Part shown: in pieces, positions 1 through 8,465 of the stretch | How the letters are laid out: each line of letters opens with the position of its first letter | Numbering within the stretch: position 1 is the stretch's first letter | Assembly (NCBI RefSeq): GCF_031583145.1 | Contig: NZ_CP134050.1 | Span: 903,739 to 967,738, forward strand | Direction: 5' to 3' | From: Brevibacillus brevis | Lineage (GTDB): Bacteria; Bacillota; Bacilli; Brevibacillales; Brevibacillaceae | Length of the DNA stretch: 64,000 nt | Position numbers and translations under genes: made by a program | The notes under the pieces: generated by a model | Seen by the model: only the letters and a program-made list of their open reading frames with translations | Told to the model about the DNA's origin: nothing | The model's database searches: none

Positions 1-504
1 GCCAACCATCGGGCCCGAATCGAGACCTTTCGCTTTTGCGGCGAGCATGAGCTGCATGGCGGCCAGGGAGGCGTTTCGTATCGCTTCATCGCGCCGATAC
101 GAGGACGCTGCGCCGGCCGCATACGCCTCTTCGATTTGAGCGAACAGGACTTGATGGGAATGATAGCCCGCGTAAGAATCTTCGCGACCGGCCTGGATGA
201 CGGGGCCGTACACTGCTTCTGCATTCCGATTGGCCTCGAGGTCTCCGAGGATGGCGATGGTGACGGAAGCGTCGACGACTTGCTTTTGGCCGTTCGCGAT
301 CGGGAGCAATGCTTCCTTGGCAGCAGCTTCGGTAAAGGCAACGAACTTCCAGTGCTGGAGATTCCAGGACGACGGAGCGCTGCCCGCAATCTCAAGCAGC
401 TCCTTGATTTCTTGTTCGCTCATCTTGTGTGAGGCATCGAAATGTCTGACGGAATGACGTTCACGAAACAGAGTGGAAAAATCGGCTTGCAGAGCGGATG
501 ACAT
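1..504 (-). CDS. Nitroreductase family protein (3' end outside window)
   Basis: The first 168 codons of an FMN-dependent nitroreductase-fold oxidoreductase are visible; the C-terminus lies beyond the window edge. The N-terminus carries the family hallmark RHSVRHF (flavin-phosphate contacts) followed by the SAPSSWNLQHWKFV stretch, as in YodC/MhqN-type NAD(P)H-dependent quinone or nitro reductases. An AAGGAG ribosome site sits a few bases before the ATG at 504. It is divergent from the MocR-type regulator at 725, with about 220 bp between the starts, an arrangement in which the regulator often controls its neighbour. That link is inference. The substrate is unknown; cytoplasmic flavoprotein expected. 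Confidence 0.85.
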   Translation of the reverse strand, partial: MSSALQADFSTLFRERHSVRHFDASHKMSEQEIKELLEIAGSAPSSWNLQHWKFVAFTEAAAKEALLPIANGQKQVVDASVTIAILGDLEANRNAEAVYGPVIQAGREDSYAGYHSHQVLFAQIEEAYAAGAASSYRRDEAIRNASLAAMQLMLAAKAKGLDSGPMVG

Positions 505-688
505 GATTTACTCGACTCCTTTGTCTGTGTGAAGAATGGGTACGGACTCTTGCGTATATCGCCTTGTCAGGCTTTCCCCATGGCTTGATGGAGCGGCCGG
601 CCTTGAATCCGTTACCTGAGATGGTAGTGCGATTTGCGGCTTGGAACAATCGCATTTTTTCCAAAGTGTCTCAATACAGTTGACCGCG

Positions 689-694
689 TATAAT
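689..694 (+). promoter_or_regulatory. Probable -10 box of the MocR-type gene
   Basis: A perfect TATAAT lies 31 bases before the ATG at 725. The -35 region at the matching distance is poor, which fits a regulated or autoregulated promoter. Its position inside any longer reading of the gene supports the start at 725. Confidence 0.5.
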
Positions 695-724
695 AGAGGG
701 GCCGGGGGAAAGCGAGGGAGCGGA

Positions 725-2074
725 ATGAAAAAATACGTGGAGATTCTCTCCGATATCGAACAACAAATCAACGAAGGGAGATTCGCCTCGGGCCAAAAGC
801 TGCCATCCGTCCGCAATGCCGCCAGGATGTACGGCTGCAGCGTCAACACGGTAGCACGGGCGTACATGGAATTGGAAAAGCGCCACGCTGTCTATTCCAT
901 TGCCCAAAGCGGCTATTACGTGGTGGAAAAGCCCGGGAACCGGCACAACGCTGCGGAAGCCAAGACGATCGATTTCTCCGCTTCGTCGCCGGATCCAAGT
1001 CTGTTTCCGTATTTGGACTTCCAGCATTGCCTGAATAAAGCATTGGACTCCTACAAGTACGACCTGTTTACCTGCGGCGATGCGACAGGGCTGGAAACTC
1101 TCCGCCACACGCTCGTTTCCCACTTGGCGAAAGACCAAGTGTTTGCCAAAGCGAATCAGGTGATCGTCATGTCAGGGATTCAGCCGGCGTTGGAAATCTT
1201 GGCGAAAATGCCGTTTCCGAACGGGAATTCGGCCATATTGGTAGAGCAGCCAAGCTACGATATATTTTTGCGCTTTCTGGAGGCGGAGCGCATCCCGGCA
1301 ATCGGAATTGCCCGCACGGCTGCCGGTATTGATTTGCGGGAATTGGAAGAGAAGTTCCGACAGGGCAATATCAAGTTTTTCTACACCATGCCGAGGTACC
1401 ACTCTCCTCTCGGCACCTCGTACAGCGTCGACGAGAGAAAAAAGATTGTCCGATTGGCGAGCAAATATGGCGTATACGTCGTGGAGGACGATTACATGGC
1501 CGATCTGGGGGAAGAGCCGGGCTCCGATCCTATTTACGCCTATGACCGTACGTCCTGTGTTGTTTATTTGAAAAGCTTCTCGAAAATCATTTTCCCGGGA
1601 CTCAGGCTAGGAGCCGCCGTTTTGCCGGAAACCCTGCTGGAGACGTTCCTTGAACACAAGAGATATGCGGATACATCGCAGCTGTCCCAAGGGGCGCTCG
1701 AGGTGTACATCAAAAACGGCATGTACGAGCGGCACAAACGCAAAATAGCCAGCCAGTATGCAGCGCGGATTCAGACGCTGAACGAGGCGGTCCGGAGGCA
1801 TAACGATGCAGGCTTGCTCGAGATAGCAGAGGTCCAATCCGGTGTGTACGTGCAGTTCAAGCTGCCTCAAACGGTCAATCTGGAACGCCTGATCGAGCGG
1901 CTTGCGGCGAGAGGGATCCTTGTCCTCTCCGGAAAGCGGTTTTATTTATCGGACTTCCTGGCACGGGAGAAGTTTTTGCGGATCAGCATCGCACGAGCTC
2001 AGCAGGAGCAAATCGAGCTAGGGGTAAAGGGGATCATCGAGGAAGTGAGGAGGGGAGTCAAGTCCCTGTTGTAA
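725..2074 (+). CDS. MocR/GntR-type transcriptional regulator with aminotransferase domain
   Basis: A 449-aa protein with an N-terminal winged helix of the GntR type (about residues 1-70, with the KLPSVRNAARMYGCSVNTVARAY-like helix-turn-helix region) fused to a fold-type I aminotransferase domain. The PLP lysine is in SFSK (K287). MocR proteins sense PLP or an amino compound and control one or a few nearby genes. The start at 725 is chosen because a GAGGGAGCGG ribosome site precedes it and a TATAAT box lies just upstream; the frame is open back to 641 but that would run through the promoter. The likely target is the divergent nitroreductase. Effector unknown. Confidence 0.9.
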   Translation: MKKYVEILSDIEQQINEGRFASGQKLPSVRNAARMYGCSVNTVARAYMELEKRHAVYSIAQSGYYVVEKPGNRHNAAEAKTIDFSASSPDPSLFPYLDFQHCLNKALDSYKYDLFTCGDATGLETLRHTLVSHLAKDQVFAKANQVIVMSGIQPALEILAKMPFPNGNSAILVEQPSYDIFLRFLEAERIPAIGIARTAAGIDLRELEEKFRQGNIKFFYTMPRYHSPLGTSYSVDERKKIVRLASKYGVYVVEDDYMADLGEEPGSDPIYAYDRTSCVVYLKSFSKIIFPGLRLGAAVLPETLLETFLEHKRYADTSQLSQGALEVYIKNGMYERHKRKIASQYAARIQTLNEAVRRHNDAGLLEIAEVQSGVYVQFKLPQTVNLERLIERLAARGILVLSGKRFYLSDFLAREKFLRISIARAQQEQIELGVKGIIEEVRRGVKSLL

Positions 2075-2102
2075 TGGCGAAAAACGGACATCGAACAAGC
2101 GG

Positions 2103-2135
2103 CAAAGGGCTCCTGACAGAGTCCTTTGTTTTTTT
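2103..2135 (+). terminator. Intrinsic terminator of the MocR gene
   Basis: Ten-base stem, CAAAGGGCTC pairing with GAGTCCTTTG (one G-T wobble), six-base loop, then seven T. It ends the MocR transcript 28 bases after the stop codon. Confidence 0.85.
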
Positions 2136-2222
2136 GCTGGAGCAGGTGGCTGCAAAGGAAGGGAAGCATGGAGCCGCGTGCTGCGCTTCGAGAACAGCAG
2201 GCATTCCGAATTTCTCCGAGAG

Positions 2223-2236
2223 TTGCCTTAAGGCAA
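2223..2236. repeat. Perfect 14-bp palindrome
   Basis: TTGCCTTAAGGCAA is perfectly self-complementary and sits three bases upstream of the first DeoR-like operator copy. It may be a binding site for another regulator or an extension of the operator; no function is shown by the sequence. Confidence 0.4.
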
Positions 2237-2238
2237 AA

Positions 2239-2355
2239 TTGAAATTTTGTGCAATATTTAAATCATTCTTAAAATTATGTAGCATGTAGGGGTGCCGCTG
2301 GCTATAATCAAGGTGTGATTTGAAATTAGGTGCAAGCGCGTGAACAAAATTTCAA
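2239..2355 (+). promoter_or_regulatory. Three-copy DeoR-like operator and promoter of the deo-like operon
   Basis: Two direct copies, TTGAAATTTTGTGCAA at 2239-2254 and TTGAAATTAGGTGCAA at 2320-2335, are joined by an inverted copy, TGAACAAAATTTCAA, at 2341-2355. The inverted copy matches the core of the B. subtilis DeoR palindrome as I recall it (ATTGAACAAAATTTCAAT). A TATAAT at 2303-2308 gives a start of transcription near 2315, so one copy is upstream and two are just downstream of it, suited to repression by looping or roadblock. The -35 region is weak. The gene that follows encodes the matching regulator. Confidence 0.75.
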
Positions 2356-2370
2356 GAGAGGAGGGACAGG

Positions 2371-3342
2371 ATGTACACCCAAAGGGAAATGATTCGGGTC
2401 GCCAAGCTTTACTACGAAAAAGGGATGACCCAGCAGGAAATTGCGGCCCTCGAAAATATCTCCCGCCCGACAGTCAGCCGGATATTGGATGCAGCCATTC
2501 AGGAGGGAATCGTCACGTTCTCGATCCAGTACCCGCTGGAGTCGGTGGATGACCTGGAAGAAGAATTGAAAAAGAGATTGGAGCTCATGAAGGTCTGTGT
2601 CGCGCCTGCCATTATTCCGGAGCCGTCCTTCATCTTGACGGACGTGGGCAAGCTGCTAGGCGAGTATTTAAACGAACTGGTATCCGACGGAGATACCATC
2701 GGCATCTCCTGGGGGAATAGCCTTACCTATGCGGCCAAGCAGCTGAAGCCGGTGAAGCGCAAGAACGTTCGCGTGGTGCAGCTCAACGGCGGTGTCAGCA
2801 CGACGGCTTTCTCCACCGGCGCGATGAACATTCTCGATCAATTTGCCAGAGCGTTCGAAGCCCAGCCGCATGCCCTGTCTGTCCCGACCATTCTGGATTC
2901 CAGCGAGATTGCCGCCGCGCTTTTGAGCGATTCGAGTATCCGCGAAATTATGGCGGTGGGCAGGGAAGCAAACATAGCCGTCTTTGGGATCGGGCGCACT
3001 TCCTATCAATCAGTGCTGAATCTGGCGGGCTATTTTAAACAGGACGAGTATGACAAGCTGCTGCAAAAAGGGGCGGTCGGCGATATTTGCTCCCGCTTTT
3101 ACTCCATCGACGGATCGATCAGCGACGAGCAGCTCAATGATCGGACGATCGGCTTGCAGCTGGACGATTTGCGCCGCAAGAAGCATACGATTGCCATCGC
3201 GTGCGGAGAAGACAAGGTTCCGGCGGTGCTTGGCGCCGTTCGTGGAAAATACATCAATACACTGTTTACCGATGAAAATACGGCAAGAGAATTGATCAAA
3301 CAGCATGATCTTGTGCAAACAGCGGAGGTGCAGCATAAATGA
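2371..3342 (+). CDS. deoR: SorC/DeoR-type transcriptional regulator of the deo-like operon
   Basis: A 323-aa member of the SorC family, the group that includes B. subtilis DeoR (unrelated to E. coli DeoR). The N-terminal helix-turn-helix is at about residues 18-45 (MTQQEIAALENISRPTVSRI). The rest is a sugar-phosphate isomerase-like effector domain with GDTIGISWG and the C-terminal AVGDICSRFY, NDRTIGLQLDDLR and GKYINTLFTDENTA blocks, which closely resemble B. subtilis DeoR. That protein is released from DNA by deoxyribose-5-phosphate. The gene starts after a GGAGGG site and overlaps the next gene by four bases (ATGA), so it is the first gene of the operon and probably represses itself through the copies at 2239-2355. 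In B. subtilis the operon is deoR-dra-nupC-pdp; here the downstream genes differ except for the aldolase. Confidence 0.85.
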   Translation: MYTQREMIRVAKLYYEKGMTQQEIAALENISRPTVSRILDAAIQEGIVTFSIQYPLESVDDLEEELKKRLELMKVCVAPAIIPEPSFILTDVGKLLGEYLNELVSDGDTIGISWGNSLTYAAKQLKPVKRKNVRVVQLNGGVSTTAFSTGAMNILDQFARAFEAQPHALSVPTILDSSEIAAALLSDSSIREIMAVGREANIAVFGIGRTSYQSVLNLAGYFKQDEYDKLLQKGAVGDICSRFYSIDGSISDEQLNDRTIGLQLDDLRRKKHTIAIACGEDKVPAVLGAVRGKYINTLFTDENTARELIKQHDLVQTAEVQHK

Positions 3343-4376
3343 AAGCGGTTAAATTGTATGAACCTGGAAACCTGCAGGTAGAAGAAATCGACATCCCCGA
3401 GATCGGAGCACGCGAAGTGCTGGTCGAGGTAAAAGCCGTCGGTGTGTGCGGCTCTGACATTCCCCGTGCGCTGTATAAAGGGGCGTACTACCAAGGACTG
3501 ACGCTGGGGCATGAGTTCTCCGGCCAAATTGTCAAATGCGGTCCGGAGGTAGAGGGGTGGCAGGCAGGCGATCGCGTTTCGGTGGCTCCCCTGATCCCGT
3601 GCAATGAGTGCCAATACTGCCGGCAAGGCGACTACTCGCTGTGCGAGGACTACAATTACTACGGGTCTCGGACGGATGGCGCCATGGCGCATTATATAAA
3701 AGTCACACCGGACAATCTTGTGCGTCTCGGCGACTCCGTTTCCTACGAAGCGGGTGCGATGATCGATCCGGCGGCCAATGCGATTCACGGATTGTGGCGC
3801 GGGAAGTGCAAAGCAGGCGATACCGTGGCGGTGTTCGGCCTTGGGGCCATTGGGCTGTTTGCCGTCCAGTTTGCCAAGGTGCTGGGGGCAAAGCAGGTGA
3901 TCGCCGTCGATATTCACCAGGAAAAGCTGGAGCTGGCTCAAAAACTGGGAGCGGACATCGTGATCAATTCGACGAAAGGGGATCCCGCTCGGGAGATTGT
4001 CGAGAAAACGGGCGGGGCCGACTTCATCCTCGATACCTCGGGGTCGCCGATCGCGCAAAATCAGGCGGTTTGCTCGGCAGCCAAGCAGGGACGCGTCGTC
4101 TTCCTGGGCATTTCCAACAGCGAGCTGACCTTGAGCAAAGAAGCGGTCAACAACCTTCTGCGCTACGAACTCGCCTTGTACGGTTCGTGGAACTCGTTCT
4201 CCAATCCGTTCCCGGGACGCGAGTGGTCATTTACAGCCGAGCTGATGGAAGAGGGCAAGCTGCAGGCAGAGCCGTTGATTTCGCATCGCTACCAGCTCGA
4301 TCAGGCTCCGGAAGTATTTCAGAAGATTAAGAATAGAGAGCTGATTTTCAATAAAATCATGTTCCTGCCCAACTAA
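3339..4376 (+). CDS. Zinc-dependent medium-chain dehydrogenase (polyol type)
   Basis: A 345-aa medium-chain dehydrogenase related to galactitol-1-phosphate 5-dehydrogenase, sorbitol and threonine dehydrogenases. The catalytic-zinc region has GVCGSD and GHEFSG; the structural-zinc cysteines are in CNECQYCRQGDYSLC (about residues 88-102). The NAD-binding motif GLGAIG is near residue 170. These enzymes oxidise a secondary alcohol of a polyol or polyol phosphate to a ketone. The ATG overlaps the deoR stop, implying translational coupling. With an FGGY kinase next, a plausible order is polyol to ketose to ketose phosphate, or the reverse. The substrate cannot be assigned. Confidence 0.88.
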   Translation: MKAVKLYEPGNLQVEEIDIPEIGAREVLVEVKAVGVCGSDIPRALYKGAYYQGLTLGHEFSGQIVKCGPEVEGWQAGDRVSVAPLIPCNECQYCRQGDYSLCEDYNYYGSRTDGAMAHYIKVTPDNLVRLGDSVSYEAGAMIDPAANAIHGLWRGKCKAGDTVAVFGLGAIGLFAVQFAKVLGAKQVIAVDIHQEKLELAQKLGADIVINSTKGDPAREIVEKTGGADFILDTSGSPIAQNQAVCSAAKQGRVVFLGISNSELTLSKEAVNNLLRYELALYGSWNSFSNPFPGREWSFTAELMEEGKLQAEPLISHRYQLDQAPEVFQKIKNRELIFNKIMFLPN

Positions 4377-4391
4377 GCAAGGGGGGATAAC

Positions 4392-5939
4392 ATGACAACA
4401 CATCAAGGCTTGGTAGCGGGTATCGACTTTGGCACGCAGGCATTGAAGATCAGCTTGTTTACGCTGGAGGGCAAGCTCGTCTGGAGAGGGGAGCGCGCCT
4501 ATCCGACCGTCTTCCCACTGGCGGGCAGAGCGGAGCAAAAGCCGGAGCATTGGTGGCAAGCGCTTGTGGAGGTGCTGAAGGAAGCGGCGAAATCCGTCCA
4601 GCTCTCCCGGATCGAGGGGATTGGAGTTTGCGCGACGTCTTCCACCGTCCTCGTAGTAGATGAAGCGGGTATGCCGCAAACACCGGCGCTTCTGTGGATG
4701 GACAATCGGGCTGTTGACCAGGCAAAGGCCATCAATGAAAATGCAGACACTGCCGTGAAGGAAGTTCTCCGGTATTCAGGAGGAAAGGTATCGGAAGAAT
4801 GGATGGTCGCCAAAGCCCTTTACCTCAAGGAGCATGGCTACCTGACTCCGGGAAGAAAAGTCGTCGAGCAGCTGGACTGGATCAACTTCAAATTGACAGG
4901 AAGGTGGGCAGCATCCCAGTGCAATGCTGTCTGCAAATGGACATACCAGGCAGGCAAAGGGTTTTCTCCCGCCTTTTTTGACGCGATCGGTCTCCCCGAC
5001 TATCAAAAGCTGTGGCCGCAGGAAGTCATTCCTGTCGGCGACCGGGTAGGCGAGGTGACAGAGCAGGCTGCCGCAGAGCTGGGCATCGCTCCGGGCATTC
5101 CCGTCTTTCAGGGAGGAATCGACGCGCACATCGGCATGCTGGGGGCAGGTGCTGTGGAGCCGGGCGTCATGAGCTTGATCATGGGGACGAGCTTCGTCCA
5201 TCTGGTCCATACCGAGAAGCCTGTTTTTCACGAAGGGCTGTGGGGGCCTTATGAAAATGCCATCCTGCCCGATCAATGGCTGATTGAAGGCGGACAGCTT
5301 TCCTGCGGTTCCTTGACGACCTGGTTTTTGCAGCAGTTTTACCCGCATGTGTCTGCCGAAGAAATGGGATCGGTGTATGAGGAAGTGGTGGCGGAAGCCG
5401 GAAAGATTGGGCCGGGCAGCGACGGATTGGTCATGATGGACAGCTGGCAGGGAAATCGGACGCCTTATCGCAATCCGCTCGTGACGGGCTCGATGGTCGG
5501 GTTGACCCTGGCACATACACGCTATCACATCTTCCGGGCCATTCTGGAAGCGACGGCGTACGGAACACGCAATATTATCGCGGCGTTTGAAGACTCCCAT
5601 GTGCCGATCAAACGGATCATCGCCTGCGGCGGCGGTACCAAAAACGCACTGTGGATGCAGATTTTAAGCGATGTGACGGGGCTCGTCATCGAGACGCTGG
5701 AGGAGACGGAGGCCGGAAGCAAAGGAGCGGCCATTGTCGCGTCTTACGGACTGGGCAAATATCCGAGCCTGGCCGATGCAGCCAAGGCCAATGTCCAATC
5801 TGGGCGTGTCTATACGCCGCAAAAAGAAGCCCAGGAGAAGTACGACCGGTACTTTGCCGCCTATCTGGATTTGCATGTAGCGCTATTTCCGATCATGAAA
5901 GGGTTGGCGTCACCTGAGAAAGGAGATGGGATGCGATGA
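4392..5939 (+). CDS. FGGY-family carbohydrate kinase (xylulokinase-like)
   Basis: A 515-aa ATP-dependent sugar kinase of the FGGY family. The N-terminal phosphate-binding loop is GIDFGTQALKI, the likely catalytic aspartate is D244 in GGIDAHIG, and the ADP-binding block is CGGGTKNALWMQI near residue 413. The best general match is xylulokinase and related ketose kinases, but family members also use ribulose, rhamnulose, glycerol and autoinducer-2, so the substrate is open. An AGGGGGGA site precedes the ATG, 15 bases after the dehydrogenase stop. The stop overlaps the next start (ATGA). It would trap sugar brought in by the adjacent non-PTS importer. Confidence 0.88.
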   Translation: MTTHQGLVAGIDFGTQALKISLFTLEGKLVWRGERAYPTVFPLAGRAEQKPEHWWQALVEVLKEAAKSVQLSRIEGIGVCATSSTVLVVDEAGMPQTPALLWMDNRAVDQAKAINENADTAVKEVLRYSGGKVSEEWMVAKALYLKEHGYLTPGRKVVEQLDWINFKLTGRWAASQCNAVCKWTYQAGKGFSPAFFDAIGLPDYQKLWPQEVIPVGDRVGEVTEQAAAELGIAPGIPVFQGGIDAHIGMLGAGAVEPGVMSLIMGTSFVHLVHTEKPVFHEGLWGPYENAILPDQWLIEGGQLSCGSLTTWFLQQFYPHVSAEEMGSVYEEVVAEAGKIGPGSDGLVMMDSWQGNRTPYRNPLVTGSMVGLTLAHTRYHIFRAILEATAYGTRNIIAAFEDSHVPIKRIIACGGGTKNALWMQILSDVTGLVIETLEETEAGSKGAAIVASYGLGKYPSLADAAKANVQSGRVYTPQKEAQEKYDRYFAAYLDLHVALFPIMKGLASPEKGDGMR

Positions 5940-7438
5940 CGGAGATCCTCAGGATGAAGAATATATCCAAGTCGTTTCCAGGCGTGAAAGCGCTGCAAAA
6001 TGTGGACTTCTCTGTGAACAAAGGGGAAATTCACTGCTTGATCGGTGCCAATGGGGCAGGGAAATCCACCTTGATGAAAATTTTGGCGGGCGTCTATCCA
6101 AAGGACGAAGGCGAGATCTATCTGGAAGGGGAGAAGGTGCACATCTCCACCCCTGCTGACAGCAAACGTCTCGGCGTCATCACCATTCATCAGGAGCTTT
6201 CCCTTGTGGAGCATTTGAGCGTTGCGGAGAACATCTTTCTGGGTTCCTACGCCAACCCGCGATTTGGCATGGTTTCATGGAAGCGCTTGCGGGGACAGGC
6301 ACAGGAGCTGATCGATCGTCTCGGGATTGCGATCGATGTCGATACCCCGGTGTCCGAACTGAGCATGGGTCACAAGCAAATCGTAGAATTGGCCAAGGCT
6401 TTGCAGGCAAATGCGAAAGTCATCATCATGGATGAGCCGTCTACGACCTTGTCCGAAAAGGAAATTCGCACGCTTTTCACGATCATTGAAGAGCTGATCA
6501 AGCAAGAGATCACGATCATTTATATTTCGCACAAATTGGAGGAGCTGTTTGCGATCGGTGACCGCGTAACCGTCCTGCGCGATGGCAAGTGGGTGGCCAC
6601 GCAGCAAATGAGCGAGCTGGATCAAGCCAGCCTGACGGAGCTGATCATCGGCTACAGGATGGAACGGCAGGAGCGGAATACGGAGCAGCAGCACTTCTCG
6701 GAGATGCTCCGAGCGGAGGGACTTCGGACGCGCCATATTTCCGATGTGTCGTTTTCGCTGGGAAAGGGAGAGGTACTCGGCTTGTACGGCCTTGTCGGGG
6801 CAGGCCGGACAGAGCTGCTCAAAGCCTTGTACGGAGTCGATCCTCTTCTCTCCGGCAGCATCTATCTCGAAGGAAAAGCGGTGAGCATCGATAGTCCGAG
6901 CAAAGCGATTGGCCTCGGGATGGGACTCGTGCCGGAAAACCGGAAGACGGAAGGGGCGATTCTCGGACTGAGCGTCGAAGAAAATGCCATCCTGCCCGCC
7001 TACGACCGCTTTGCGAGCGGCGGTGTCATTCATCCCGGGCGCATTCGCAGCCAGGTAGAAGAAAAAATCCGCGAGCTGAATGTGAAAACGCCGGATGTGC
7101 TGACGTTAATGGGCAACCTGAGCGGCGGAAATCAGCAAAAGGTCATCATCTCCAAATGGCTGATCGGCCAGTCCCGGATCATTCTGTTTGATGAACCGAC
7201 GCAGGGCGTAGACATTGGCGCCAAGCAAGAAATTTACAAGATCATTCAGAAGCTCGTAGCAGAGGGAACCAGCGTCATCGTGGCCTCGTCGGAAATCAAT
7301 GAGCTCCAGGAAATCTGCAACCGCATCCTCGTCATGTTTCGGGGGAGCATCGTCGGAGAATTCCGCGATCCCGGGAGACAGAAGGAAGAAATTCTCAATT
7401 TCGCAGTGACAGGGGGGACTACGTTATGGAACACGTAA
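5936..7438 (+). CDS. Sugar ABC transporter, duplicated ATPase (RbsA type)
   Basis: A 500-aa fused double ATPase of the CUT2 (ribose-type) class. The first half has a full Walker A, GANGAGKST (37-45), a C-loop LSMGHKQIVELAKAL and Walker B IIMDEPS. The second half has the usual degenerate P-loop GLVGAGRTE but an intact LSGGNQQKVI signature and ILFDEPTQGVD Walker B. It energises the permease encoded next; its last 13 bases overlap that gene. Cytoplasmic, membrane-associated. CUT2 importers carry pentoses, hexoses, nucleosides or polyols. Confidence 0.92.
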   Translation: MTEILRMKNISKSFPGVKALQNVDFSVNKGEIHCLIGANGAGKSTLMKILAGVYPKDEGEIYLEGEKVHISTPADSKRLGVITIHQELSLVEHLSVAENIFLGSYANPRFGMVSWKRLRGQAQELIDRLGIAIDVDTPVSELSMGHKQIVELAKALQANAKVIIMDEPSTTLSEKEIRTLFTIIEELIKQEITIIYISHKLEELFAIGDRVTVLRDGKWVATQQMSELDQASLTELIIGYRMERQERNTEQQHFSEMLRAEGLRTRHISDVSFSLGKGEVLGLYGLVGAGRTELLKALYGVDPLLSGSIYLEGKAVSIDSPSKAIGLGMGLVPENRKTEGAILGLSVEENAILPAYDRFASGGVIHPGRIRSQVEEKIRELNVKTPDVLTLMGNLSGGNQQKVIISKWLIGQSRIILFDEPTQGVDIGAKQEIYKIIQKLVAEGTSVIVASSEINELQEICNRILVMFRGSIVGEFRDPGRQKEEILNFAVTGGTTLWNT

Positions 7439-8415
7439 AGGAAGTGAGCAGCGAGAAGAAAACAGCGCCCTCGTTCGACCTTGGCAAAATGCTGCGCAAA
7501 TACAATCTGTTTTTTCTGCTGGTGGTCTTTATCGTGATCGGCTCTGCGCTGTCACCCAAATTTTTGACCATCCAAAACTTCCTGAACCTGCTGCAGCAAT
7601 CCGCTGTAGTCGGGATCATCAGCATAGGAATGACCTTTGTCATCATCGTGGCCGGGATTGACTTGTCCGTCGGCTCCGTTCTCGCCCTGGCGGGAATGGC
7701 TACGGCGCTCGCGATTCCGTATACGGGCGTATTTGGCGCCATTTTACTGGGGCTGATCGCCGGTGCTGTCATGGGCTATATCAACGGCCTGGTGACAACG
7801 AAGCTCAAAGTGCCCGCCTTTATCGCCACGATGGCCATGATGGTGGCTGCCCGCGGTCTGGCGCTGCTGTTCACGGATGGAAAGCCTGTGTACAACCTGC
7901 CTGAGTCCATCCGCTTTTTCGGCAAAAATCTCTTCGACCGCATCCCGGTCTCCGGAATCATCTGGATTGTTCTCACCATATTGGCTGTGCTCGTCCTGCG
8001 CTATACCACGTTTGGGCGCAAGCTCTACGCCATTGGCGGCAATCCGCAATCGGCGCATTTGTCCGGCATACAGGTGAACCGGTACATCACCTACACGTAC
8101 ATCATCAGCGGCGTGCTTTCCGCCTTGGCGGGGATCGTGCTCGCATCCTGGCTTACTGTAGGGCAGCCCACCGCCGGAAAAAGCATCGAGCTGGATGCCA
8201 TTGCCGCTGTGGTACTCGGAGGAACGAGTCTGTTTGGCGGAATTGGCGGCGTAGGCGGAACATTCGTCGGAGTCCTGCTGATGAGCATGATCACCAACAT
8301 CTTCAACCTGCTGGGACTGTCCTCGTACTTCCAATCCATCTTCATGGGCGCCATCATCGTCCTGGCACTGGTGCTGAACCGGTTTGTGATCTCCAAGCAA
8401 ACCAAAGACGTGTAA
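7426..8415 (+). CDS. Sugar ABC transporter, permease (RbsC type)
   Basis: A 329-aa membrane protein of the CUT2 permease family with eight to ten hydrophobic segments. The conserved GMTFVIIVAGIDLSVGSVLA block (about 67-86) and the distal AVVLGGTSLFGGIGGVGGT block (about 262-280) are both present. It starts inside the end of the ATPase gene, so the two are probably made in a fixed ratio. One permease gene serves here, implying a homodimer, unlike the second sugar operon near 48-50 kb, which has two. Confidence 0.93.
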   Translation: MEHVKEVSSEKKTAPSFDLGKMLRKYNLFFLLVVFIVIGSALSPKFLTIQNFLNLLQQSAVVGIISIGMTFVIIVAGIDLSVGSVLALAGMATALAIPYTGVFGAILLGLIAGAVMGYINGLVTTKLKVPAFIATMAMMVAARGLALLFTDGKPVYNLPESIRFFGKNLFDRIPVSGIIWIVLTILAVLVLRYTTFGRKLYAIGGNPQSAHLSGIQVNRYITYTYIISGVLSALAGIVLASWLTVGQPTAGKSIELDAIAAVVLGGTSLFGGIGGVGGTFVGVLLMSMITNIFNLLGLSSYFQSIFMGAIIVLALVLNRFVISKQTKDV

Positions 8416-8465
8416 TGCATGATTGGGTTTCACATTCTCCACAAAAAGGATAAGGGGGATTTCAC

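Noticed and set aside
641..724. N-terminal extension of the MocR gene
   Set aside because: It would run through a perfect TATAAT box and lacks a ribosome site.
2074..2289. A 71-codon plus-strand frame after the MocR gene
   Set aside because: It starts on the MocR stop, runs through the terminator and the operator, and has no motif.
2320..2356. A cre site in the first sugar operon (TGCAAGCG)
   Set aside because: Only the left half matches the CcpA consensus; the right half fails at several positions.
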